Shown one piece after another: positions 18,172-24,735 of a stretch of DNA of 32,668 nucleotides. Made by a program: the position numbers and the translations under genes. Below the pieces are notes generated by a model. The model saw only the letters and a program-made list of their open reading frames with translations. It was not told where the DNA came from and searched no databases. This DNA comes from an uncultured Burkholderiales bacterium. Its GTDB lineage: Bacteria; Pseudomonadota; Gammaproteobacteria; Burkholderiales; Burkholderiaceae_D. The stretch spans positions 1 to 32,668 of the forward strand of contig CAILRJ010000173.1 of assembly GCA_903836575.1 (NCBI GenBank). The letters run 5' to 3'. Position 1 is the first letter of the stretch; each line of letters opens with the position of its first letter.

Positions 18172-18773
18172 TTCCGTTTTCCGTGCACGGTATCGACAAA
18201 CCGGACTGCTTGCATTTCCATGTCCACAACGAAACTGTCAACCAGCGCGCGGAAATGCCGGTAAAACACCAGCGCCGGCATCGCGATTGCCAGTCCAAAA
18301 CCGGTGTTATACAGCGCTACCGAAATACCATGGGCAAGTTGGACGGGATTGGCGCCGGTCGCATTTTGTGCGCCGAAAATCTCGATCATGCCGACCACGG
18401 TGCCAAACAATCCCATCAAAGGCGCAAGTGTCGCGATCGTCCCCAGCGTCGTCAGGAAACGCTCAAGTTCATGCGCGGTGGCCATGCCAGCTTCTTCGAT
18501 GGATTCCTTCATGATGTCGCGCGGGGCATCGACATTGGACAAGCCCGCCGCGAGAACCTGCCCGAGCGGCGAGTTCTGCTCCAGATTAGCCAGTATTTCG
18601 GCATTGATCTTGCCATTGTGATAAACCCGGATAACTTCCTGTAGCAACTTGGCAGGCAAGATACGGCTGCGACGCAGATAGATCAAGCGCTCGACGATCA
18701 GGGCCAGGCCGACTACTGATGCAATTAATAGTGGCCAGATTGGCCAACCGGCGGCTTGGATGATTGCGAACAA
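18168..18773 (-). CDS. exbB: MotA/TolQ/ExbB family proton channel protein
   Basis: The 201-residue polytopic inner-membrane protein has an N-terminal span (WPIWPLLIASVVGLALIVER, residues about 10-29), a cytoplasmic helical part, and two further spans around LTTLGTIATLAPLMGLFGTVVGMI and ISVALYNTGFGLAIAMPALVFY. This is the typical ExbB/TolQ pattern. The start is a TTG supported by AGGGAG six bases upstream and gives the standard N-terminus of the family. It is the first gene of the exbB-exbD-lpxK-Trm112-kdsB-adk run, so its promoter should lie in the 372-bp region shared with xseA. Confidence 0.92.
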   Translation of the reverse strand: MFAIIQAAGWPIWPLLIASVVGLALIVERLIYLRRSRILPAKLLQEVIRVYHNGKINAEILANLEQNSPLGQVLAAGLSNVDAPRDIMKESIEEAGMATAHELERFLTTLGTIATLAPLMGLFGTVVGMIEIFGAQNATGANPVQLAHGISVALYNTGFGLAIAMPALVFYRHFRALVDSFVVDMEMQAVRFVDTVHGKRK

Positions 18774-19145
18774 AGTGCTCTCCCTGGAAAATTGTGAGTG
18801 TATGGAACCCGAATGTAACTTGTTGTGGCAGTCAGGGCAAGCGGCCTTAGGTCCAGCATTTCAGGAGATAATCCAGGCCGGCGCATGCAAGGACGATGTT
18901 GCTGTCCGATGCGGCATAGCGCAGCGAAAACCTCCGGCACACTGTGGATAACTTTGTGAATAACTTTCTGCACAGAGTGAGGCCATAACAAAACCAGTAT
19001 TTTTCCTGATAGTTACGGAAAAATGACACCCTCCTCTTTTCCATTAAAATCAGGCACTTAGGAATAGTTCCATCGAACACAAGTTTTAATCACGACATCC
19101 ACAACGACCCGTGGCCCTGTGGACAGGGTTCGCTATGAGGAGAGC
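18774..19145. other. divergent intergenic region between exbB and xseA
   Basis: This 372-bp stretch must carry the promoters of both the exbB operon (minus) and xseA (plus). I could not pick convincing hexamers for either. It holds DnaA-box-like sites at 18943-18963 and an inverted pair TCCACA...TGTGGA near 19098-19123. Short reading frames inside it lack ribosome sites or family resemblance and are not called. Confidence 0.6.
18943..18963. promoter_or_regulatory. tandem DnaA-box-like sites
   Basis: TGTGGATAA (18943-18951) is the exact complement of the consensus DnaA box TTATCCACA. It is followed after CTT by TGTGAATAA (18955-18963), one mismatch away, a 12-bp step that places both on nearly the same helix face. 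Confidence 0.5.
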
Positions 19146-20510
19146 ATGAGCACCGATCTTTTATTCGACAAACCAGACAACTCCTCCCCGGTACTGACTG
19201 TATCGGCACTGAATCAGGCCGTGGCGCGCATGCTGGAACTGAACTTTCCATTGATGTGGGTCGCCGGCGAAGTCTCCAACTTTACGCGGGCAGCATCGGG
19301 GCACTGGTATTTTTCGCTCAAGGATGGATCGGCACAAGTGCGTGCGGTGATGTTTCGGGGGCGCGCCCAATACGCCGGATTTCTTCCCAAGGAAGGTGAC
19401 AAGGTGGAGGTGCGCACGCTGGTAACGCTGTACGCCGCGCGCGGCGACTTTCAGCTCAGTGTCGAGTCGATACGGCGGGCTGGTGTCGGCAACCTGTTCG
19501 AGGCTTTTTTGCAGCTCAAGCAAAAGCTGGAGAGCGAAGGCTTGTTCGATCCGGCACGCAAGCGGCCGCTGCCGCTGTTTCCGCACACGATAGGCATCGT
19601 CACCAGCTTGCAAGCGGCTGCGCTGCGCGATGTACTCACCACACTGAAACGCCGCACGCCCCATATCAAACTGATCTTGTATCCGACCCCCGTTCAAGGC
19701 GATGGCGCCGCACAAAAAATCGCCCAGGCAATCGCCACGGCCTCGCGCCGTGCCGAATGCGATCTGTTGCTGTTGTGCCGGGGTGGCGGCAGCATCGAGG
19801 ATTTGTGGTCATTCAACGATGAGACAGTGGCGCGCGCCATCGTCGCCTGCCGGGTTCCGGTCATTGCCGGCATCGGCCATGAGACCGACTTCACCATTGC
19901 CGACTTTGCCGCCGACCTGCGTGCCGCGACACCGACGGCGGCCGCAGAACTGGCTGCTCGGCCTCGCCATGAGTGGATCGCACAAATCGAATTGACTGCG
20001 CGCACTTTGTCGCGCATGACCAGACGCCACATCACAGACCGCAATCAGGGACTGGACTGGCTGTCGCGCCGACTGGTCAGCCCGGCGGCAACAATCCGGC
20101 ACGAACAAGTCCGGCTGGCCGGCTGGCAAGTACGCCTGGGGAATGCAACGCGCACGCCACTTAACAATGCGCGACATGCACTGCGGCATCTGCGCAGCCA
20201 GCTGGCGTTCCAATTACCTGACACCCGGCCAGCAAGATGGCAATTGACCGAGCAACGTCGGCGCCTGCTCAGTGGTATCGGCAGCCACACGTCCCACCTG
20301 CGCCTGCATTTATCCGGTCTTGAGACCCAGCTTGAATTGCTCAACCCCCAACGCACGCTGGAACGCGGTTACGCGATCATCGTCGATGCCGAAGGACATA
20401 TCGCGCGCACTACTGCCCAATTGCGCCCAAGGCAAATCGTCACGGTCCGGTTGGCTGAAGGCAGCGCTCAGATCGGCATCGCCAGCGTGCAGCCCGCCTT
20501 GCCGCAGTAA
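19146..20510 (+). CDS. xseA: exodeoxyribonuclease VII large subunit
   Basis: The 454-residue protein matches XseA: an N-terminal OB-fold region ([15 protein letters not shown], then [20 protein letters not shown]) and the central catalytic domain ([60 protein letters not shown] and [10 protein letters not shown]). A long Arg-rich coiled region follows, and the C-terminal [13 protein letters not shown] motif is present. With XseB it degrades single-stranded DNA to acid-soluble oligonucleotides; xseB is not seen here. The ATG at 19146 is chosen over an upstream in-frame start because GAGGAG directly precedes it. It is followed by sodB, which has its own candidate promoter. Confidence 0.96.
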   Translation: MSTDLLFDKPDNSSPVLTVSALNQAVARMLELNFPLMWVAGEVSNFTRAASGHWYFSLKDGSAQVRAVMFRGRAQYAGFLPKEGDKVEVRTLVTLYAARGDFQLSVESIRRAGVGNLFEAFLQLKQKLESEGLFDPARKRPLPLFPHTIGIVTSLQAAALRDVLTTLKRRTPHIKLILYPTPVQGDGAAQKIAQAIATASRRAECDLLLLCRGGGSIEDLWSFNDETVARAIVACRVPVIAGIGHETDFTIADFAADLRAATPTAAAELAARPRHEWIAQIELTARTLSRMTRRHITDRNQGLDWLSRRLVSPAATIRHEQVRLAGWQVRLGNATRTPLNNARHALRHLRSQLAFQLPDTRPARWQLTEQRRRLLSGIGSHTSHLRLHLSGLETQLELLNPQRTLERGYAIIVDAEGHIARTTAQLRPRQIVTVRLAEGSAQIGIASVQPALPQ

Positions 20511-20530
20511 TGCCAATGTACGCTAGCGCG

Positions 20531-20559
20531 CTGCAAGGCCGTGGCTTCCGACATACAAT
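20531..20559 (+). promoter_or_regulatory. candidate sigma70 promoter of sodB
   Basis: A TACAAT -10 (20554-20559) stands 17 bp from a poor -35, CTGCAA (20531-20536). The position, 58 bp ahead of the sodB ATG, is reasonable. The -35 match is weak. Confidence 0.4.
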
Positions 20560-20616
20560 GGGCGCTGTTTTCAAAGCTTTGCTTGTACTTTTATTTTCAC
20601 CCCTGAAAGGACGACT

Positions 20617-21195
20617 ATGGAACACACTCTGCCAGACCTGCCTTATGCAATGGACGCCCTTGCGCCGCATATCTCTAAAGAAACTCTTGAGTATCACTAT
20701 GGTAAGCATCATCAAACCTACGTGACCAACCTGAACAATATGATCAAAGGCACTGAATTCGAAAGTGCAACGCTTGAAGACATCATCAAGAAATCAACCG
20801 GTGGCGTTTTCAACAATTCGGCACAAGTCTGGAACCACACGTTTTACTGGAACTGCCTGACACCAGACGGTGGCGGTGCTCCGACCGGTGCACTGGCCGA
20901 TGCAATCAACGCCAAGTTTGGTTCATTCGAGAAATTCAAAGAAGACTTCACCAAGTCTTGCCTCGGTAACTTCGGTTCCGGCTGGACATGGCTGGTCAAA
21001 AAGGCCGATGGTTCGGTCGACCTGGCCAACACCTCCAATGCTGGTTGCCCACTGACGGGCAGCGACAAGCCGCTGATGACCTGTGATGTGTGGGAACACG
21101 CGTACTACGTCGATTACCGCAATGCGCGGCCGAAGTATGTCGAAGCATTCTGGAACCTGGTCAACTGGGATTTCGTGGCGAAGAACTTCGCCTGA
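20617..21195 (+). CDS. sodB: superoxide dismutase, Fe type
   Basis: The 192-residue protein has all four metal ligands of the Fe/Mn family: H27 (YHYGKHH), H74 ([10 protein letters not shown]), and D157 and H161 ([13 protein letters not shown]). Gln70 in NNSAQVWNH is the position that characterises iron-type enzymes. It converts superoxide to oxygen and hydrogen peroxide in the cytosol. There is no signal peptide. AAAGGA precedes the ATG. It lies upstream of ahpC and ahpF but is separated from them by a terminator, forming a peroxide/superoxide defence neighbourhood. Confidence 0.97.
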   Translation: MEHTLPDLPYAMDALAPHISKETLEYHYGKHHQTYVTNLNNMIKGTEFESATLEDIIKKSTGGVFNNSAQVWNHTFYWNCLTPDGGGAPTGALADAINAKFGSFEKFKEDFTKSCLGNFGSGWTWLVKKADGSVDLANTSNAGCPLTGSDKPLMTCDVWEHAYYVDYRNARPKYVEAFWNLVNWDFVAKNFA

Positions 21196-21231
21196 TAACC
21201 TGATCTGGCTGGACGGAAGGGTCCGCACCGC

Positions 21232-21251
21232 AAGGGCAGGCCCTTTTTTAT
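21232..21251 (+). terminator. rho-independent terminator after sodB
   Basis: AAGGG and CCCTT form a short stem around CAGG, followed by a T-run. It ends sodB transcription. Confidence 0.7.
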
Positions 21252-21343
21252 TGGCAACGGGACAATGGCCTCATATCCTATCCCTATCGAATGCATTTAA
21301 ACAATTGCATTTACGTTGACGCCAACCTTCGTTATTGTTCGTC

Positions 21344-21415
21344 TACTGGATCACTGAATCATTGAACTACTGAATCACTTGATTACTGGATTACTGCATT
21401 ACTCAATCACTTCAA
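21344..21415 (+). repeat. nine-unit degenerate 8-bp tandem repeat in the ahpC leader
   Basis: Nine contiguous 8-bp units run without gaps: TACTGGAT, CACTGAAT, CATTGAAC, TACTGAAT, CACTTGAT, TACTGGAT, TACTGCAT, TACTCAAT and CACTTCAA. The consensus is YACTGNAT. The array ends 16 bp before the ahpC ATG. It lies between the sodB terminator and ahpC, so it is probably part of the ahpC promoter or untranslated leader. No function is known to me. Confidence 0.85.
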
Positions 21416-21431
21416 CGAAAGCGAGACTCCC

Positions 21432-21995
21432 ATGTCATTGATCAACACCAAAATCGTTCCCTTCACCGCCAACGCTTACCACAATGGCAAATTTACGACT
21501 GTCACCGACACAGACCTGATCGGCAAATGGTCCGTATTCGTGTTTTACCCAGCTGACTTCACGTTTGTCTGCCCAACCGAACTGGGTGACCTGGCTGACC
21601 ACTATTCGACATTCCAGAGTCTCGGCGTCGAAATCTACAGCGTCTCGACCGACACCCATTTCACGCACAAAGCCTGGCACGATACGTCAGATACCATCGG
21701 CAAGATTACCTACCCGATGCTGGCTGACCCTACCGGCCACCTCACACGCGCATTCGACGTGATGATTGCTGAAGAAGGCCTGGCACTGCGCGGCACCTTC
21801 GTCGTCAATCCGGAAGGCGAAATCAAGTTGTGCGAAATCCATGACAACGGCATTGGCCGCGACGCCAGCGAACTGCTGCGTAAAGTACAAGCCGCACAGT
21901 ACGTCGCAGCGCATCCCAATGAGGCATGCCCTGCAAAATGGACCCCGGGCGCAGAAACATTGACCCCGTCGTTCGACCTGGTTGGCAAGATCTAA
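21432..21995 (+). CDS. ahpC: alkyl hydroperoxide reductase subunit C (2-Cys peroxiredoxin)
   Basis: The 187-residue protein is a typical 2-Cys peroxiredoxin of the AhpC group. The peroxidatic Cys47 lies in [13 protein letters not shown] and the resolving Cys166 in [22 protein letters not shown] is a further family segment. It reduces hydrogen and alkyl peroxides and is recycled by AhpF, whose gene follows. The Shine-Dalgarno sequence is weak (GCGAG), so translation initiation may depend on the leader, which carries the 8-bp repeat array. Upstream there is an AATGCA...TGCATT dyad (21290-21311), but I cannot recognise an OxyR site with confidence. Confidence 0.97.
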   Translation: MSLINTKIVPFTANAYHNGKFTTVTDTDLIGKWSVFVFYPADFTFVCPTELGDLADHYSTFQSLGVEIYSVSTDTHFTHKAWHDTSDTIGKITYPMLADPTGHLTRAFDVMIAEEGLALRGTFVVNPEGEIKLCEIHDNGIGRDASELLRKVQAAQYVAAHPNEACPAKWTPGAETLTPSFDLVGKI

Positions 21996-22009
21996 GTTGT
22001 ATTAAACAA

Positions 22010-22037
22010 GGCGTGCCCAGTGCCGTGTGGGCACGCC
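22010..22037 (+). other. intergenic hairpin between ahpC and ahpF
   Basis: GGCGTGCCC and GGGCACGCC make a perfect 9-bp GC-rich stem with a 10-nt loop. It starts 15 bp past the ahpC stop. No T-run follows, so it is more likely an RNA-stabilising or partial-termination structure that favours ahpC over ahpF than a full terminator. Confidence 0.6.
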
Positions 22038-22167
22038 GATCAGCAGCACCTCTCCCCGATTAGCTTAATCTCCGGTAGCCCAGGCTACTCCGGTGGTGGT
22101 ACTGCGCCCCGACCTGCGCGCCTGACCATGCGCCTATTGACACCTCATTTTTGAAAGCGAGCACATC

Positions 22168-23748
22168 ATGCTGGATGCAAATACCAAAGCCCAATTAAAA
22201 GCCTACCTTGAAAAAGTTGTCATGCCGATCGAGATCGACGCCTCGCTTGACGATAGCGCCAAGTCAGCTGAAATGCTCTCGCTGCTCAATGACATCAACA
22301 GCCTGTCGACCAAGGTCACGCTGCGCGAACACCGCAACGACGGCCACCGTACGCCGTCTTTCTCGATCAACCGCGTTGGTGCCGACATGGGCATCCGTTT
22401 TGCCGGCATCCCGATGGGGCATGAATTTACTTCACTGATCCTGGCCTTGCTGCAGGCCGGTGGCCATCCGCCGAAAACTGACGCCGACGTGCTCGAACAG
22501 ATCCGCAATCTCGATGGCGACTACAAGTTTGAAACGTACATTTCGCTGTCATGCCACAGCTGCCCGGAAGTGGTCCAGTCATTAAACCTGATGGCCGTCA
22601 TCAACCCGAAAATCCGTCACGTGATGATCGACGGTTCGCTGTTCCAGGATGAAGTCAAGGAACGCAACGTCATGTCGGTGCCAAGCATCTACCTCAATGG
22701 AGAATTCTTCGATTCCGGCCGCATGGAACTGACTGAAATCCTGGCCAAGCTCGACACCGGTTCGGTCAAGCGCGATGCCGAAAAGATTTCGAAAAAAGAC
22801 GTCTTCGATGTCCTGATCGTCGGCGGCGGACCTGCCGGCGCATCGGCGGCCATCTATGCTGCCCGCAAAGGTATCCGTACCGGCATCGTTGCCGAGCGTT
22901 TTGGTGGTCAGGTCATGGATACGATGGGGATCGAAAACTTCATTTCGGTGAAAGCCACCGAAGGCCCGAAACTGGTTGCGGCGCTCGAAGAACACGTCAA
23001 GGAATATGACGTTGACGTGATGAATCTGCAGCGCGCTGCTGCGCTGATTCCGGGCGACCTGATCGAGATCAAACTAGCCAGTGGTGCCAGCCTGAAAGCC
23101 CGTTCGGTAATTCTGGCGACCGGTGCGCGCTGGCGTGAAATGAACGTCCCGGGCGAGCAGGAATATCGCAACCGCGGAGTGGCCTACTGTCCGCACTGCG
23201 ATGGCCCGCTTTACAAGGGCAAGCGCGTCGCCGTCATCGGCGGCGGAAACTCAGGCGTCGAAGCGGCGATCGACCTGGCGGGCATCGTCTCGCACGTCAC
23301 CCTGATCGAATACGATACGCAATTGCGCGCCGATGCCGTCTTGCAGCGCAAGTTGCATAGCCTGCCGAACGTCACCGTGATCACCAGTGCGTTGAGTACC
23401 GAAGTGTCCGGCGACGGCACCCGTGTCGATGGCTTGCACTACACGGATCGCACCAACGGATCGGCACATACGGTCGCACTGGAAGGCATCTTCGTGCAAA
23501 TCGGGCTCTTGCCAAATACGGACTGGATCAAGGGCACCGTCGCCTTGACCAACCGTGGCGAAATCGAAATCGATGCGCGTGGTCAAACCTCGATTCCAGG
23601 CGTGTTCGCTGCCGGCGATGTCACCAACATTCCTTTCAAGCAGATCATCATTGCGATGGGCGAAGGGTCGAAAGCAGGATTGAGCGCCTTCGACCATCTG
23701 ATTCGCACCTCAGCGCCAGCGGAGCAGAAAGTGGCTATCACCGTCTGA
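22168..23748 (+). CDS. ahpF: alkyl hydroperoxide reductase subunit F
   Basis: The 526-residue flavoprotein has the AhpF layout. An N-terminal double thioredoxin-fold domain carries Cys129/Cys132 ([10 protein letters not shown]). A thioredoxin-reductase-like body follows, with the FAD motif [18 protein letters not shown], the active-site pair Cys341/Cys344 ([10 protein letters not shown]) and the NADH-binding [32 protein letters not shown] is the C-terminal FAD contact. It passes electrons from NADH to AhpC. It follows ahpC with a 172-bp gap that contains a strong hairpin and no clear promoter, so it is probably co-transcribed at a lower level. Confidence 0.97.
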   Translation: MLDANTKAQLKAYLEKVVMPIEIDASLDDSAKSAEMLSLLNDINSLSTKVTLREHRNDGHRTPSFSINRVGADMGIRFAGIPMGHEFTSLILALLQAGGHPPKTDADVLEQIRNLDGDYKFETYISLSCHSCPEVVQSLNLMAVINPKIRHVMIDGSLFQDEVKERNVMSVPSIYLNGEFFDSGRMELTEILAKLDTGSVKRDAEKISKKDVFDVLIVGGGPAGASAAIYAARKGIRTGIVAERFGGQVMDTMGIENFISVKATEGPKLVAALEEHVKEYDVDVMNLQRAAALIPGDLIEIKLASGASLKARSVILATGARWREMNVPGEQEYRNRGVAYCPHCDGPLYKGKRVAVIGGGNSGVEAAIDLAGIVSHVTLIEYDTQLRADAVLQRKLHSLPNVTVITSALSTEVSGDGTRVDGLHYTDRTNGSAHTVALEGIFVQIGLLPNTDWIKGTVALTNRGEIEIDARGQTSIPGVFAAGDVTNIPFKQIIIAMGEGSKAGLSAFDHLIRTSAPAEQKVAITV

Positions 23749-23761
23749 AAACACTGACCTG

Positions 23762-23799
23762 AAAAAAAGGGGAGGGGCTTGTCGCCCTTCCCTTTTTTT
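23762..23799. terminator. bidirectional terminator between ahpF and the DUF2076 gene
   Basis: A seven-A run plus GGGGAGGG pairs with CCCTTCCC plus a seven-T run around a short loop. The symmetric form serves the two convergent genes on either side. Confidence 0.88.
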
Positions 23800-23813
23800 A
23801 TGACGGTAACCGG

Positions 23814-24509
23814 TCAGGCCATCGCGTCGTCATCACCAAAGTCAATATCGCCTGCGTGATCGGCAGCGTCTGCATTGCTCGCGTCAGCCGTGCCGTATGA
23901 CGTTACAGGATTGACTGGCGTTGCCTCCGCGGGCTTGTCAACACTCTCGGCCATCGACGAAAAAGCGTTACTTTGCGACGCCGGCGCAGCGGCTCCATGA
24001 TGTCCCATCATGGAGCCGATACCCTGAAACAGAAGCGCTCCTCCTGCCACGCCAGCGGCCGTCGCCGCCATGGTGCCGAGAAAATTGCCACCACCTCCAC
24101 CGAAAAATCCCGCACCTGCCGGCGCCTGCGGCACTACTGCGGCAGGTCCGCTTGCCGCTCCGGCACCGGGCAGCGGCGCCGGAGCCGTTGTTACTGGCGC
24201 GTTATAAGCGCGAGCACTGACCGGAGCAGCAGAACGTCCCCAGACATTGTTTCCGCCATCGAGAAAGCTGCTCGGCACCGCAGCAGTAGCTGGCAGGGCC
24301 TGCGCCTCGAGGACAGCAATGCGAGCGCCCGCGCTCGCCAAGGCCTGGTCCTGCAGCAACGCCCGCTGTACCAGCAAGTAAAGCGCATCAGGCTGGGCTG
24401 TCGCCGCGTCAGCAATCAGGGCGGCGGCTTCGGGGTCCTTCTGTATTCCTTGCACCTGACGCAATTGCATGAGGAACGCATTGAGCATCTGGGATTCAGT
24501 GGGGGTCAT
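23814..24509 (-). CDS. DUF2076 domain-containing protein
   Basis: The 231-residue product starts MTPTESQMLNAFLMQLRQVQ and continues with QPDALYLLVQRALLQDQAL and a coiled stretch (ARIAVLEAQ), the N-terminal helical signature of DUF2076 proteins. The middle (about 110-170) is Gly/Ala/Pro-rich, including PAGAGFFGGGGGNFLG and a hydrophobic AATAAGVAGGALLFQGIGSMMG segment. The tail is very acidic (DIDFGDDDAMA). No function is established for the family; the hydrophobic Gly/Ala segment hints at membrane association. TTGGAG precedes the ATG. The gene is divergent from the secretion-type ATPase and convergent with ahpF, and is probably a single-gene unit. Confidence 0.82.
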   Translation of the reverse strand: MTPTESQMLNAFLMQLRQVQGIQKDPEAAALIADAATAQPDALYLLVQRALLQDQALASAGARIAVLEAQALPATAAVPSSFLDGGNNVWGRSAAPVSARAYNAPVTTAPAPLPGAGAASGPAAVVPQAPAGAGFFGGGGGNFLGTMAATAAGVAGGALLFQGIGSMMGHHGAAAPASQSNAFSSMAESVDKPAEATPVNPVTSYGTADASNADAADHAGDIDFGDDDAMA

Positions 24510-24675
24510 CGTGATTCTCCAAGGCGAACATTAGTTACCAGTAAAGAGATGGGGTCATCCCTCGCACAGTTCAAGATCGTGCAAACCATAAAACAAGTCA
24601 GTTAAAATCCTGCAAATGCTCATGGTTTGCCTGCCAGAACTACCGTGAAAACATTACTATTTTCAGGAGAGCGCT

Positions 24676-24735
24676 ATGCATCACCCCATCAACTATCAAC
24701 TCGCGCATAAATCGTCAGTTCAAAGTCCATGCTGA
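24676..24735 (+). CDS. candidate 19-residue leader peptide ORF upstream of the ATPase gene
   Basis: A short frame MHHPINYQLAHKSSVQSPC starts at an ATG with an excellent Shine-Dalgarno AGGAGA five bases ahead. Its TGA overlaps the ATG of the downstream ATPase gene in the arrangement ATGCTGA. The ATPase ATG itself has no obvious Shine-Dalgarno sequence. It is in a different frame from the ATPase, so it is not an N-terminal extension. The likely role is translational coupling; whether the peptide itself matters is unknown. It could also be fortuitous. Confidence 0.55.
   Translation: MHHPINYQLAHKSSVQSPC

Noticed and set aside
17374-18264. Plus-strand 296-codon open frame
   Set aside because: It is antisense to lpxK, exbD and exbB, which are strongly supported; there is no domain resemblance.
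18760-18951. Short plus-strand frame of 63 codons in the exbB-xseA gap
   Set aside because: It begins inside exbB, has no ribosome site, and ends at the DnaA-like box; Cys-rich composition is unconvincing.
21290-21311. AATGCA...TGCATT dyad as an OxyR site before ahpC
   Set aside because: The half-sites do not follow the ATAG/CTAT spacing expected for OxyR, and short A/T dyads are common by chance.
21344-21415. CRISPR-like array reading of the ahpC leader repeat
   Set aside because: Units are 8 bp with no spacers, and there are no cas genes; this is a simple tandem repeat.
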